Notes: generated by a model not told the origin, from the sequence alone. Counted from the first letter of the stretch, positions 18,682 through 27,806 are shown. The stretch is DNA of 64,000 nt from Mesorhizobium sp. M8A.F.Ca.ET.218.01.1.1 (GCF_004791165.1 NZ_SRUZ01000002.1:434001-498000), one strand, 5' to 3'. Numbers and translations are program-made.

Positions 18682-20844
18682 ATGAACGCATTTGATGTCC
18701 GTCCAACGCTGGATGCTCCCGACGACGATCCCTATCTCTGGCTTGAAAATGTAGAGGGCGAGCGGGCACTTGCCTGGGCCGCCGGCCAGTCGGCAAAGAC
18801 CCTAAAGCACTTCGGTGGAACGCAGTTCGAGCGCGACCGCGCGGCTCTGACAGCCATTTTCGACAATCGCGACAACCTTCCCCTGATCGCGCGCCATGGT
18901 CAGTACCTCCACAATTACTGGCGAGATGCCGGAAATCCACGCGGACTGTGGCGCCGGACCACCCTTGCCGCCTACATGAAGGCGGATCCCCAATGGGAGC
19001 TACTGCTCGATCTGGATGCTCTCGCGGCTAGCGACGGAGAGGATTGGATCTGGGACGGCGCGTCCATCGAGCCGGAGAGACGGGAAAGAGCCGTTCTGCG
19101 CCTGTCGCGCGGCGGCAGCGACGCGGTCGTGCATCGCGAATTCGACCTGATCTCTCTGAGCTTTGTCGCCGACGGTTTCAATCTCCCCGAGGCCAAAGGC
19201 TACGTTAGTTGGCTGGACCCTGACACGCTTCTGCTTTCCAGTGCGCTTGGTAATGGCATGGCCACCCGCTCCGGCTATGCGCGCACCGTGCGACTGTGGA
19301 AGCGTGACGCGGATCCCCTCACCACACCGGTAATCTTCGAGGCCGGGTTCGAGAGCCTCAAGGTGTCTGGTCATTCGGACCGCACCGGCCGCAGCGAGCG
19401 CCTTTGGTTCATCGAGAAGCCGGCCTTCTTCGAGGAAATCAGCTGGATCGGCGACAGGAGCGGGCCGAGGAGGCAGATCGATCTTCCTCGTGACGCGTCG
19501 TGGCGGGTCTTCGGCGACTGGCTGGCGGTAAGGCCGCGCAAGCCGTGGACGGTGGGAGGCACCACCCATCCCGCCGACGCGCTGATCGTCATCTCGCTTT
19601 GCTCTTTCCTCGCCGGCGGACGCCGATTTGAGACCCTGTTTCAACCAGGGGAAAGGCGCTCCCTGCAGTCATTCTTCTGGAATGACGGGAAGCTCATTAT
19701 CTCTTACCTCATCAATCTCGTACCGCGTTTCGAGATGTTCACTCCCGGCCACCAGGAATGGACGCGCCGAGTCCTGGACACTCTGCCCGCCGAAGGGACT
19801 GTCCACGTCTGGTCATTCGATGCGGCAGTTCACGAGGCCAATGGAGAGGTCCTGGTCTGTGCTCAGGATCCGATCACGCCGCCGCAGCTCTTGCTATTCG
19901 ATCTCAATGCCGCGCCGTCTCTCAGCGCTTCAGCAATCCTGAAGCGCAGCCCGGAGAATTTCGATGCATCCGGACTGGTGGTCACGCGCCACGAGGCAGT
20001 CTCTATCGATCATGAGCTGATCCCCTATACGCAGGTTGGTCCGGCGAACGGGAACGGAGATGCTCCGATTCACCTTTCCGCTTATGGCGGGTTCGGCGTA
20101 TCACTCCTGCCCTACTACAACTCCCCGCTGGGCAAGCTGTGGCTCGAGCGCGGCGGCACGTGTGTCGAGGCGAACATCCGCGGCGGCGGCGAGTTCGGCA
20201 CCCGCTGGCACGAAGCCGGGCGCAGGGAGGGCAAGCGTCTCGCCCATGACGATTTCGCCGCCGTTGCCGCCGACCTCGTGCGAAGGGGCATCACCCTGCC
20301 GAGGCGGATTGCCGCCGAGGGTGGCTCAAATGGCGGCCTGCTGATCGCAAACATGCTGACCCGCTATCCTGAGCATTTCGGGGCTCTGTTCTGCACAGCA
20401 CCGCTTATCGACATGCGTCGCTACACCAAGCTCTTGGCGGGCGCGAGCTGGATCGACGAATATGGCGATCCGGACAAGGTTCACGATTGGGCTTTCCTGA
20501 AGGAAATCTCCGCCTATCACGCCGCAGCGCCGGGACAGCCCTATCCGCCTATCCTGATCGCCACCACGAAACGCGACGACCGCGTCCATCCGGGCCATGC
20601 GCGCAAGATGGCCGCAAAACTGCAGGCTCTTGGCTATCCCGCTTACTTCTACGAGGCCAGCGCAGGCGGGCACGGCTGCGGCGAGGACAATCGGGAGCAA
20701 GCCGCATTCATCAGTCTAGGCACCAATTTTCTCCGCAGCGCAATCGGCTTCAACGATCACCTTCCGGAGACGGCGGAACGCGTTGCAACGCAAGTGGGGC
20801 ATTTGAGGTCCATCAACAATTCATTCGAGCAGGAGACGAAATAG
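18682..20844 (+). CDS. Prolyl oligopeptidase family serine peptidase (S9A)
   Basis: This 720-residue protein has the usual S9A length and architecture. An N-terminal beta-propeller region begins DDDPYLWLENVEGERALAW, and the alpha/beta-hydrolase domain carries the nucleophile GGSNGG (AAEGGSNGGLLIANML), aspartate near TTKRDDRVHPGHARK and histidine in ASAGGHGCGED. No signal peptide is visible, so it is likely cytoplasmic and cleaves short proline-containing peptides. It is the first gene behind a NifA/sigma-54 promoter and is followed by an OmpW-family gene after 38 bases. This arrangement points to a symbiosis-phase role in peptide turnover, perhaps of imported peptides; that is inference. Confidence 0.88.
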   Translation: MNAFDVRPTLDAPDDDPYLWLENVEGERALAWAAGQSAKTLKHFGGTQFERDRAALTAIFDNRDNLPLIARHGQYLHNYWRDAGNPRGLWRRTTLAAYMKADPQWELLLDLDALAASDGEDWIWDGASIEPERRERAVLRLSRGGSDAVVHREFDLISLSFVADGFNLPEAKGYVSWLDPDTLLLSSALGNGMATRSGYARTVRLWKRDADPLTTPVIFEAGFESLKVSGHSDRTGRSERLWFIEKPAFFEEISWIGDRSGPRRQIDLPRDASWRVFGDWLAVRPRKPWTVGGTTHPADALIVISLCSFLAGGRRFETLFQPGERRSLQSFFWNDGKLIISYLINLVPRFEMFTPGHQEWTRRVLDTLPAEGTVHVWSFDAAVHEANGEVLVCAQDPITPPQLLLFDLNAAPSLSASAILKRSPENFDASGLVVTRHEAVSIDHELIPYTQVGPANGNGDAPIHLSAYGGFGVSLLPYYNSPLGKLWLERGGTCVEANIRGGGEFGTRWHEAGRREGKRLAHDDFAAVAADLVRRGITLPRRIAAEGGSNGGLLIANMLTRYPEHFGALFCTAPLIDMRRYTKLLAGASWIDEYGDPDKVHDWAFLKEISAYHAAAPGQPYPPILIATTKRDDRVHPGHARKMAAKLQALGYPAYFYEASAGGHGCGEDNREQAAFISLGTNFLRSAIGFNDHLPETAERVATQVGHLRSINNSFEQETK

Positions 20845-20882
20845 TGCAGTGCATCCTTTCTGAACATCAAGGAGTGAATCTC

Positions 20883-21581
20883 ATGGCGAGAACGCGAATG
20901 GGCGTAGCGCGGGCAACAGCAGCGGCGGTGGCCCTGATCATGGTGGGACAGCAGGCCGTCGCCGCGGAGCCTGCGCAAGCAGAGACCGTCCTGGCGGAGA
21001 CGGGAGCCTCGGTCACCGAAGCGCCAATCCCTTGGCAGATCCGCCTGCGGGCGTTGGGCGTCGTTACGAAAGATCTGGGCTACGTTGATACGCTTCCCGG
21101 CTCCGGTCTTTCGTATTCGGACACGGTGACGCCGGAACTCGATATCTCGTATTTCTTCACCGACAACATCGCCGCCGAACTCATACTCGGTACCACCTAT
21201 GCCAACATCGCGGGCCAAGGGACGATCGGAGGGTTGGGCAACATCGGCAAAGTTTGGCTGCTGCCGCCGACGCTCACGTTGCAGTACCATTTTACCGATC
21301 TCGGCGCGTTCAAACCTTATGTCGGCGCAGGCGTGAACTACACGATCTTCTACAACCAGGACACTGGCAGCGCTGATGCTCTCAAGGTGAAGAACACGTT
21401 CGGCACGGCGCTGCAGGTCGGATTCGACTACATGGTGGACCAGCACTGGGGCCTCAACTTCGACGTGAAGAAGCTTTTCCTGAAGCCGGACTTCGACGTC
21501 ACGGTGGCCGGCGCGAAGCTGACGGGGAAGGCGGAGCTCGATCCCTGGCTGATAGGCGCAGGTGTCACCTACCGCTTTTGA
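20883..21581 (+). CDS. OmpW-family outer membrane protein
   Basis: The 232-residue product begins with a signal peptide (MARTRMGVARATAAAVALIM through AVAAEP). It continues with beta-barrel-like sequence including TPELDISYFFTDNIAAELIL, FKPYVGAGVNYTIFY and NTFGTALQVGFDYMVDQHWG, and ends in the terminal phenylalanine (GVTYRF) required for outer membrane insertion. OmpW proteins are eight-stranded channels for small hydrophobic molecules. I chose the ATG at 20883 because of the AAGGAGTGAA ribosome binding site before it. It is co-transcribed with the peptidase from the sigma-54 promoter and ends at a terminator. Confidence 0.88.
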   Translation: MARTRMGVARATAAAVALIMVGQQAVAAEPAQAETVLAETGASVTEAPIPWQIRLRALGVVTKDLGYVDTLPGSGLSYSDTVTPELDISYFFTDNIAAELILGTTYANIAGQGTIGGLGNIGKVWLLPPTLTLQYHFTDLGAFKPYVGAGVNYTIFYNQDTGSADALKVKNTFGTALQVGFDYMVDQHWGLNFDVKKLFLKPDFDVTVAGAKLTGKAELDPWLIGAGVTYRF

Positions 21582-21624
21582 ATATCAGAGTGAAGTCTGC
21601 TTCCCGACTGCCGGTTTAAATGAA

Positions 21625-21647
21625 GGGCGCCTCGCGCGCCCTTTTTT
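21625..21647 (+). terminator. Rho-independent terminator after the OmpW gene
   Basis: GGGCGC (21625-21630) pairs with GCGCCC (21636-21641) and is followed by six T residues, 44 bases after the OmpW stop codon. Confidence 0.85.
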
Positions 21648-21649
21648 AC

Positions 21650-22320
21650 GGTCGACACTGCAGGGCGAGACCTCATGAAGCCGATTGTCGAGAGGGCGGG
21701 GCTCTCTTCCGGCGGACCAAGAAGGTGCACTGGCCAGCAGGCCTCGCGCCTGAGATGGAGGGCTTAGAAGCGCTTTGGATCGGGACGGGCTTTGGTATTG
21801 TGGGTGGAATGCTTCAGCCAGACTATTTGCCAGCATCGTCTCCCGGACGTTATGTCTGAGCTTCGTGTCAGCGCAAGGCGAACACGCGACTCCTAGATGC
21901 CGACACGATGGCTGGTTCAGCCATGCTGCGACAGTTGCCTGTTTTTTCGGTTCCTTTGCTGTTCGCGCGCTAACCGCAACGCTCCATACTAGTCTCGCGT
22001 GCCTGTCCCCGTGGGGCGGGCGACAGAAAGCGATTAGGCCCGCTGAAAGAGGCAGACCGCATCCGAAGGACCGTAACCAAGAGAAGGACCTGAAGCGAGA
22101 GCGAAGGTTGCGGCAGGCCGCGGCGGGCCTAAAAGGGAATGCCGACCACCCCACGTCCCAGGAAAAGCTGACAAAAACGCAGCGGCCGACTGTCCAATAG
22201 GGTGCGCCCGCGCGAGGGCGAGCTAAATGGCAGGGGCTGCCGGGGGACCTAAGAAAAGCGTGGGCTCACAAGCACCCGGCGCGCGCCATCAGGCCGCCAG
22301 CTACTTGGAGGGCGGGGGCA
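21650..22320. other. Intergenic segment, left part of a duplicated block
   Basis: I see no supportable gene. Stretches around 22050-22140 (CCGCATCCGAAGGACCG and GGTTGCGGCAGGCCGCGGCG) recur in altered form at about 23150-23240, so this is the upstream part of the tandemly duplicated qseC/qseM unit. Confidence 0.5.
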
Positions 22321-22540
22321 TCAGGCCTGTTTGTCGGGCCGAACCAGATCCATGTGGCTGACGCCGAGGGCCAATGCCAGTTCATAGATCGTGATAATTG
22401 TCGGATTTCTTCGGCCTTTCTCCAAGCCGCTGATGTACTGCTGACTGAACCCGGAAATCTCCCGCAAGCTGCTCCTGCGTCAGGCGCTTCCTTTGCCTGA
22501 TCCTCTGCACATTCCGTCCGACCAACTTGCGCATATCCAT
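22321..22540 (-). pseudogene. QseC-like XRE regulator, frameshifted copy
   Basis: The first frame reads MDMRKLVGRNVQRIRQRKRL followed by TQEQLA. A one-base shift near 22470 moves to a frame reading SQQYISGLE followed by NPTIITIYELALALGVSHMD and ending PDKQA. Corrected, it is an XRE repressor of about 72 residues, divergent from the DUF2285 gene at 22650. The frameshift lies within the helix-turn-helix, so DNA binding is lost unless frameshifting or a sequencing error restores it. Confidence 0.65.
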
Positions 22541-22649
22541 GCACGCAAGCCAGCGGATCAGGCGGCTTGAGTTTATCAACTATAATATGTAATCCACATT
22601 TAGCAGGCACAGGGCTTCGCGGGTCCATCGGCCGGAGATAGAATTAGCG

Positions 22650-22916
22650 ATGTTGCAGCCCAGATCGAACACGCCGTTCGCCGACGAGGTCCCCTGGTCG
22701 GACCGCATCACGCCCTACGACAAGGACCACTTTACAACCTATATGAGGCTCCTGGACGCCTCAGCCGACAACGCCACTGAAGAGGAAATGGCCCATGTGA
22801 TCCTCGGCATTGATCCGGCACGCGAACCGGAGCGCGCACGGAACGTTCTTCGCAGTCATCTCGACCGTGCAAACTGGGTGGTGACGAGCGGCTACAAGGA
22901 TTTGTTCGCCAATTGA
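22650..22916 (+). CDS. DUF2285 protein, QseM-like antiactivator (copy 1)
   Basis: This 88-residue protein belongs to the DUF2285 family (FADEVPWSDRITPYDKDHFT; YMRLLDASADN; HLDRANWVVTSGYKDLF). In Mesorhizobium ICEs, small DUF2285 proteins such as QseM bind and block TraR and FseA, keeping transfer off; larger DUF2285 proteins act as activators. Its divergent neighbour is an XRE gene, the same arrangement as qseC/qseM, and a LuxR gene lies nearby. With its repressor copy broken, its expression may be constitutive. The QseM assignment is by domain, size and layout, not by a database search. Confidence 0.7.
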   Translation: MLQPRSNTPFADEVPWSDRITPYDKDHFTTYMRLLDASADNATEEEMAHVILGIDPAREPERARNVLRSHLDRANWVVTSGYKDLFAN

Positions 22917-23395
22917 CGAAATGGGCGGTGCGGTCGCTTCGCTTCAAGCAACGAAGTAGCGCAACCACCATGCATCGACGCATCACCACAGCGCGAATGC
23001 CGCTCCAAGATGATCGCGAGGACTTCCAGTCGGCGCGGATGGCCCTGCGCTTCGCTGGTCTCATCGTTTTGTCCTCCGCTCGCCAATGGCTGCTTCCCAG
23101 GAAGCGGTGCGGCGGCGAGTCATGACAGGAAGGGGCGCGCCGTCTGAGCCGCACCGCATCCGGAGGACCGGATGGACGACCTACTGAAAGCTCACAGCTG
23201 GCTAAGGGTTGCGGGACGCCGCGGCGGGCCTAGAAGGATACGGCGCCACCTGCTGGGAAAGGCACAAACAGAGAGAATTGCGAGAGTCTAACGACGCGCT
23301 AGGAGGCGCAGCGGAATGGTCGAGACGCCAGAGCCAAGAAAAGCGGGGATCAATCCACCGGCACACGGCACGCGCGGTGAGGGCGCGGGCGCCCA

Positions 23396-23629
23396 CTACG
23401 TGCGCAGGCTCAACAGAATCTCACACGGATCAGCATCGAGGGCCGCAGTTACGTCGAGAAACTCAATGATATCGAGACGCCGCTCGCCACCCTCATATTT
23501 CGCCACGAAAGATTGCGGACGACCAAGCTTCTCAGCCACCTGCGCCTGCGTCAGCCCTTTGACATTGCGCAGTGAGATCAACTGGGCCAGAAACCGCTGG
23601 TGGCGGGGAGATCGAAGAGATTTGGGCAT
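23396..23629 (-). CDS. qseC: QseC-like XRE regulator (intact copy)
   Basis: This 77-residue protein is almost entirely an XRE helix-turn-helix (QFLAQLISLRNVKGLTQAQV; AEKLGRPQSFVAKYEGGERR; LDIIEFLDVTAALDADPCEI). It is transcribed away from the DUF2285 gene, and two palindromes lie between them. In the Mesorhizobium loti system QseC binds two operators between qseC and qseM and sets a bistable switch for island transfer. Size, orientation and operators fit that model. Confidence 0.7.
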   Translation of the reverse strand: MPKSLRSPRHQRFLAQLISLRNVKGLTQAQVAEKLGRPQSFVAKYEGGERRLDIIEFLDVTAALDADPCEILLSLRT

Positions 23630-23667
23630 TTAGGTGAACCGGTCAGGTAGAGACCGGCTCAGCGACT

Positions 23668-23700
23668 AATCCCCGTTTCGGATTATCCCATTTTGGGATA
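23668..23700. promoter_or_regulatory. Paired palindromic operators between qseC-like and qseM-like genes
   Basis: AATCC-N7-GGATT occupies 23668-23684, and TATCCCA-TTT-TGGGATA, a perfect 17-base dyad, occupies 23684-23700. They share a TCC(C)-GGA core, lie within the 116-base divergent spacer, and are likely binding sites for the XRE protein. The first copy (22541-22649) lacks a comparably good pair. Confidence 0.7.
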
Positions 23701-23745
23701 TTCTGCCTTGCATCCAGCGATCAACATGCGAGGTTCGCGGCAGAC

Positions 23746-24027
23746 ATGAATCGATCACCGGGAACAGATAGGACTCAACGCTCAACACTGCTCGACGAAG
23801 TCCCTTGGTCTGACCGTCTTACCTCCTACGACAGGGCGCACTTTACCATCTATATGAGGCTCCTGGACGCCTCAGCCGATGAGGCGCCCGAAGAGGAAAT
23901 GGCCCAACTGATCCTCGGCATTGATCCGGCACTTGAACCGGAGCGCGCCAGGAAGGCGCTTCGTAGTCATCTCGACCGTGCGAACTGGATGGTGACGAGC
24001 GGCTACAAGGAATTGTTCGCCAGCTGA
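23746..24027 (+). CDS. qseM: DUF2285 protein, QseM-like antiactivator (copy 2)
   Basis: This 93-residue DUF2285 protein (LLDEVPWSDRLTSYDRAHFT; YMRLLDASADEAPEEEMAQL; DRANWMVTSGYKELFAS) is a close paralogue of copy 1. It is paired with an intact divergent XRE gene and clear operators, so it is the copy most likely to act as the antiactivator of quorum-sensing-controlled island transfer. Its candidate target, a LuxR-type regulator, is encoded convergently at 24558-25295. Confidence 0.72.
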   Translation: MNRSPGTDRTQRSTLLDEVPWSDRLTSYDRAHFTIYMRLLDASADEAPEEEMAQLILGIDPALEPERARKALRSHLDRANWMVTSGYKELFAS

Positions 24028-24557
24028 CAAATTCGCAGTGCTCGGTCATAGAAGCAGGCAGTTCCTGTGGCAGCCACGGTCAGGCTGATCGGGACCTGCA
24101 CTACAGCCCCGGCAAAATGGCCCCAGTGGCGAGCACAATTAAGTTCCCAGGAAATCGGGTTTGGCAACCGAGCGTCTGACGTGATAGAAGGTTCCGCTCT
24201 GTCTGGATGGGTATTAGCCCGGAGCAGCACTCCATATCGTGCCGGCGCTCGACGAAGGGTCCACCTCTTCGCTTTCAAGCCGCATAACCGACAGCCATCG
24301 CCCTAAGTTAAGGGTTTAGAGATTACCGGCAGGCAGGTATGCAAGCGGGCCATCCTCGGAAACTATATAACCGCACGACTAGCTCGTCAGCGACGAAACA
24401 CCCGCTCGAGCACCCATAGACTATGAGCACCGGCGCGGACTGGAAGAATACGGCTGCATCGCCCGAGCCGGCGGAACAGAAGATCTTGGCATCCAGTCAA
24501 CGCTCGATACAAGGCGTGCGATCGAATGGCCCGAGCACAAGGGGATCAGAAAGCTTC
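24028..24557. other. Unassigned segment between qseM-like and luxR-type genes
   Basis: I see no motif-bearing gene. A short open stretch near 24425-24567 (for example EYGCIARAGGTEDLGIQSTL) looks coding-like and may be the residue of a lost gene, but I cannot assign it. Confidence 0.3.
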
Positions 24558-25295
24558 TCAGAGAATTGAGGACCCTTCGGACCCCAAAAGGGCTATAGCC
24601 TGATTTTGGGTTCGCACGCCTAGCTTCTTCTTGGCATTGTCCAAATGAAAAGCGATCGTGCGTGGCTTGATACCCAAGATGCGGCCGGTCACCCAGGCTG
24701 AATTACCCCGCGCTGCCCACCTCAGGCACTCATATTCGCGGGATGTCAGCGAAATCCCATCCACTGTTCGATCGCTCGGCAATTTGCGGCGAACGCAACG
24801 ATGAAAGCAGGCCGCCATCAGTTGAAGAGCTTGTTCGTACCGCTCAGCGACCCGAAGAAATACTGGACGAGGCTCATCGGCGGCAAAAGTAACCGCAGCG
24901 ATGCGGCCGCGGAGATCGACAATTGGGATCGTCAAACCGCAGCAGATGCTGAATTGAGCCGCCTCATCGAATAGCTGCTGTTGAGCCGGCGACATTTTAT
25001 CGCCTCCGAAATTCGATCCCCAGTGAAACGGGCAGCCGCCATTTCGAGCACGCAAGACCACAGGATCGAGTTTCTCATACTGATTTTCCAGATACTGTCT
25101 GGTCCAGCGGGGTGGATAGTTTGAAATTAGCCTCGGTTTGCCGGAAGGCCGTGCTGGCAAGGAGAGGTAGGCAAAGAAGATTAGGTCAAGTCGTCCGGCC
25201 GCCTCAGCCATGGCATCCCGGAAATCTGCCTCATCGACACTCTGTGACAGTCTTTCTAGGAATGTCTCGAAAACAAGTGGCATGTCCCTCGTCAT
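24558..25295 (-). CDS. LuxR-family transcriptional regulator with autoinducer-binding domain
   Basis: The N-terminal region matches the acyl-homoserine-lactone-binding domain: NYPPRWTRQYLENQYEKLDP, then GCPFHWG, supplying the conserved W, Y, D-P and W ligand-pocket residues. The C-terminal helix-turn-helix is SLTSREYECLRWAARGNSAW through RTIAFHLDNAKKKLGVRTQN, as in TraR/LuxR. I prefer the start at 25295 (MTRDMPLVFETFLERLS); the frame extends to 25412. No luxI gene lies in the window. Given the qseM-like genes next to it, it may be the TraR-type activator of island transfer. Confidence 0.8.
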   Translation of the reverse strand: MTRDMPLVFETFLERLSQSVDEADFRDAMAEAAGRLDLIFFAYLSLPARPSGKPRLISNYPPRWTRQYLENQYEKLDPVVLRARNGGCPFHWGSNFGGDKMSPAQQQLFDEAAQFSICCGLTIPIVDLRGRIAAVTFAADEPRPVFLRVAERYEQALQLMAACFHRCVRRKLPSDRTVDGISLTSREYECLRWAARGNSAWVTGRILGIKPRTIAFHLDNAKKKLGVRTQNQAIALLGSEGSSIL

Positions 25296-25460
25296 CGTCG
25301 CGCTCGATTCTTCCTCTTTCTGCACGCCTTCCGGCTGCGTCGTGTATGTCCCGACAAACGTGATTGAATCCGCGGGCGTCGCTGGGCTGACCGGGCTCCA
25401 GAATGCTGCCACACTTTCGATCTTCGTCGGTCATCCCAATCATGCTGGGCTCACCCGATG

Positions 25461-25477
25461 GGCGTCTGGCAGACGCC
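25461..25477. promoter_or_regulatory. Perfect dyad upstream of the luxR-type gene
   Basis: GGCGTCT-GGC-AGACGCC is a perfect 17-base inverted repeat 166 bases upstream of the preferred start. It could be an operator (lux-box-like in size) or a hairpin in the leader. Confidence 0.45.
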
Positions 25478-25499
25478 TCATGATCTCAACAGCTCAATC

Positions 25500-26230
25500 A
25501 GAGAATCTCCATGCATTAAATCATGACCGCCCCTGCACCGACCAAACCAGGAGAAATCATCCTGCGCTGACCAAAAGCCATCATTGACCCCAGCTTTTGC
25601 AGGAATTTGGGTCGGCATTAGCATAACAATTCGGATAGCCGCTCATCCCCCACCCGGGGCGCCGTGATCCGCAAAGAAGTGTTGCGATGCTTTCTTTTCT
25701 TTGATAGGCAAATCGTCTCAACAATATTAAAATGCCTTTCCTTGTGAACGGGGTGGCGTGTGAGTATCGTCCTTTTATATACCTGACGTGATAAAATTCA
25801 CCGCAATGATTATTCTGCTCTTTGTGATGTGAAGGAAGATAATCATCGGCATTGCCGCACTTTGGAACCGGCGACCGTGGCCCGCTGCAATGATGTAAAG
25901 GGCACGTCTAAGCTCAATCTGCATCGGAACGTGCAGATGACCTTTACCAGACCCTCGATTCCGCACGGGCCATAATGATACTGATTACGTGGGTCAAAAA
26001 GGGCGCCCTGCCGGCGGGGAGGTACACCCGCAGGGCGCGCCGCACAGAGGTCCTGGTCGTTGGGCAACAGGACAGCGGCGGCAGATCTGATTCGGTTACA
26101 AATCGTGACTGAAATAGCCCGGAGCATGCTCAAGATCAGATATCTGGAATTCAACAGTTTTGGGTCTGCTCGGCGCAGTAGCGCGCAGGGACATGCCTGC
26201 CTCCGGACTCGCTCCTTCGCGATCGCAAAA
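25500..26230. other. Intergenic segment, no gene seen
   Basis: About 700 bases separate the luxR-type and aminotransferase genes. The part at 25680-25860 is AT-rich. No frame shows a recognisable protein family, and no RNA structure stands out. Confidence 0.4.
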
Positions 26231-27637
26231 TCATACGGCACCCTCGGCCTTCAGCGCGCGATAGGTGGTATCGACCGACTTTACCGTCGCGTCGACAATG
26301 ATGTCGATCTCTTTTCGGGTAATGATCAGGGGGGGGGCATAACCGAGGATGTCGCCATGCGGCATGGCCCGTCCGATGACACCATTCTCAAACAGAGCAG
26401 CTGCAGTGCGCACCCCGACCTGAAGGTCGGGTTCGAATGGTATCCTTTGTTTTGGGTCCCGCATCATCTCTACGGCCGACAGGATACCCACTCCGCGAAC
26501 TTCACCAACGATGGGATGTCCCGCCAGCTCGGCCTTCATCCGGTCTTGCCAATACGGTCCAACATCGCGGACATGCTCCAGAATATTTTTTTCTTTAAGC
26601 AGTCGAATATTGGCGAGCGCGGCTGCGGCACAAAGCGTGTGCCCCGAATATGTCCAGCCGTGGCCGAGTGCGCCGTGCTTCTCAGTTCCTTGTTCCAAAA
26701 CCGACCAGACACGGTCGCCAATGATTGACCCGGAGATGGGGAGGTAGGCGGAACTCAAACCCTTTGCGATGGTCACGAAATCCGGACGCATGTTATACAG
26801 GTGGGAACCGAACTTCTCGCCGGTTCGCGCGAAGCCACAGACCACTTCATCCGCGATTAGAAGGATATCGTATTTGTCGAGCACCGCTTGAATGGACGTC
26901 CAGTACCCTTTGGGGGGCGGCACAATACCTCCTGTCCCAAGTACCGGCTCTCCGATAAAAGCTGCAACCGTTTCCGGTCCTTCGGCCAGGATCAAGGCTT
27001 CAAGCTCATCGGCACAGCGCCGGGAGAACGCTTCCTCGCTCTCCTCGACACGCGCCTGGCGGTAATAGTGCGGCGTGGTTGTATGGCGCACCAAATCCAG
27101 AGGCAGGTCGAAGAAATTGTGAAAGAAGGGAAGGCCAGTTAGGCTACCCGTGACCAATCCAGACCCGTGATAGCCGCGATTTCGCGAGATGATCTTTTTC
27201 TTTTCGGGCCGGCCAAGAATGTTATTATAGTACCAGACCAGCTTGATGTTGGTTTCGTTGGCATCGGAACCGGAGAGGCCGAAATAGACCCTTCGCATGT
27301 TCTGACCGAAATACTCGACCACGGCCTCTGCCAACAGGGCGACCGGCTCCGTACCTTGGCTGGCATAGACGTGCGCGAACGGCAATTCGTGTGCTTGCCT
27401 GGCAATGGCCTCGGCGATCTCCGTGCATCCATATCCCATGTTGACGCAGTAGAGTCCTCCGAAACCGTCGAGGCTCCTTCGGCCTTCGGTGTCCCAGATA
27501 TAGACGCCTTCCGCACCGGCCATAATCCTATTTGGCGTTTCGCCTCGGCTGTGCTTGGCCAAATGCGTAGAAGGATGGAAGACGAAGCTTCTATCCTTCT
27601 CCCGGAGTTGCTCGGTTCCCAGATTGCTCAAGCGCAT
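26231..27637 (-). CDS. Class III (omega) aminotransferase, PLP-dependent
   Basis: This 468-residue protein has the class III aminotransferase motifs: cofactor-phosphate region GLSGSDANETNIKLVWYYNN, the LLIADEVVCGFARTG segment with the ring-nitrogen aspartate, and the PLP lysine in FVTIAKGLSSAYLPISG. It transfers an amino group from an omega-amino acid or diamine to a keto acid; the substrate is not readable. I chose the ATG at 27637 because the decayed duplicate at 31180-31560 preserves the same MRLSNL start and upstream DNA. That duplicate lies directly downstream of an AsnC/Lrp gene, suggesting the enzyme was originally under that regulator. Diaminobutyrate or beta-alanine type transamination is plausible. 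Confidence 0.85.
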   Translation of the reverse strand: MRLSNLGTEQLREKDRSFVFHPSTHLAKHSRGETPNRIMAGAEGVYIWDTEGRRSLDGFGGLYCVNMGYGCTEIAEAIARQAHELPFAHVYASQGTEPVALLAEAVVEYFGQNMRRVYFGLSGSDANETNIKLVWYYNNILGRPEKKKIISRNRGYHGSGLVTGSLTGLPFFHNFFDLPLDLVRHTTTPHYYRQARVEESEEAFSRRCADELEALILAEGPETVAAFIGEPVLGTGGIVPPPKGYWTSIQAVLDKYDILLIADEVVCGFARTGEKFGSHLYNMRPDFVTIAKGLSSAYLPISGSIIGDRVWSVLEQGTEKHGALGHGWTYSGHTLCAAAALANIRLLKEKNILEHVRDVGPYWQDRMKAELAGHPIVGEVRGVGILSAVEMMRDPKQRIPFEPDLQVGVRTAAALFENGVIGRAMPHGDILGYAPPLIITRKEIDIIVDATVKSVDTTYRALKAEGAV

Positions 27638-27806
27638 GTCCCTCTCCTCGCGATAAATTGGCGGAGGGCACTCGGCCAGCCACCTGTTTAGCAAATAGCA
27701 TACCGGAAACGTCCCTCGAGTTTCTCGGGAATGCAGGTTATTGGCCGTGGAATTCGCGGGATCGGCCCGAATTGCCGTGAAAACTAAGGCGTCACCTTCG
27801 CCTTAG
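27616..27806. repeat. Aminotransferase 5'/promoter region, copy of 31535-31720
   Basis: Start codon region and about 130 bases upstream match the segment before the aminotransferase remnant at 31560, with TTGCTCAAGCGCAT, the CTCGGCCA block, and CCCT(C/T)GAGTTTC. A hairpin CTAAGGCG-N7-CGCCTTAG lies at 27784-27806. Confidence 0.75.

Larger units (their letters stand above)
22060..24027. repeat. Diverged tandem duplication of the XRE/DUF2285 unit
   Basis: The block of about 0.86 kb at 22060-22916 and that of about 0.88 kb at 23150-24027 share flanking sequence, a minus-strand XRE gene and a plus-strand DUF2285 gene in the same order. The DUF2285 proteins are about 75 percent identical by eye over 80 residues, whereas the XRE genes are much more diverged. 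Confidence 0.75.

Noticed and set aside
21585..22200. Overlapping long open frames on both strands after the OmpW terminator
   Set aside because: They show low-complexity, arginine- and serine-rich translations typical of GC-rich non-coding DNA, with no start signals or motifs.
22470..22480. Programmed ribosomal frameshift in the left XRE gene, by analogy with FseA
   Set aside because: No slippery sequence is evident at the shift, and known XRE partners of this type are made without frameshifting, so a simple mutation is more likely.
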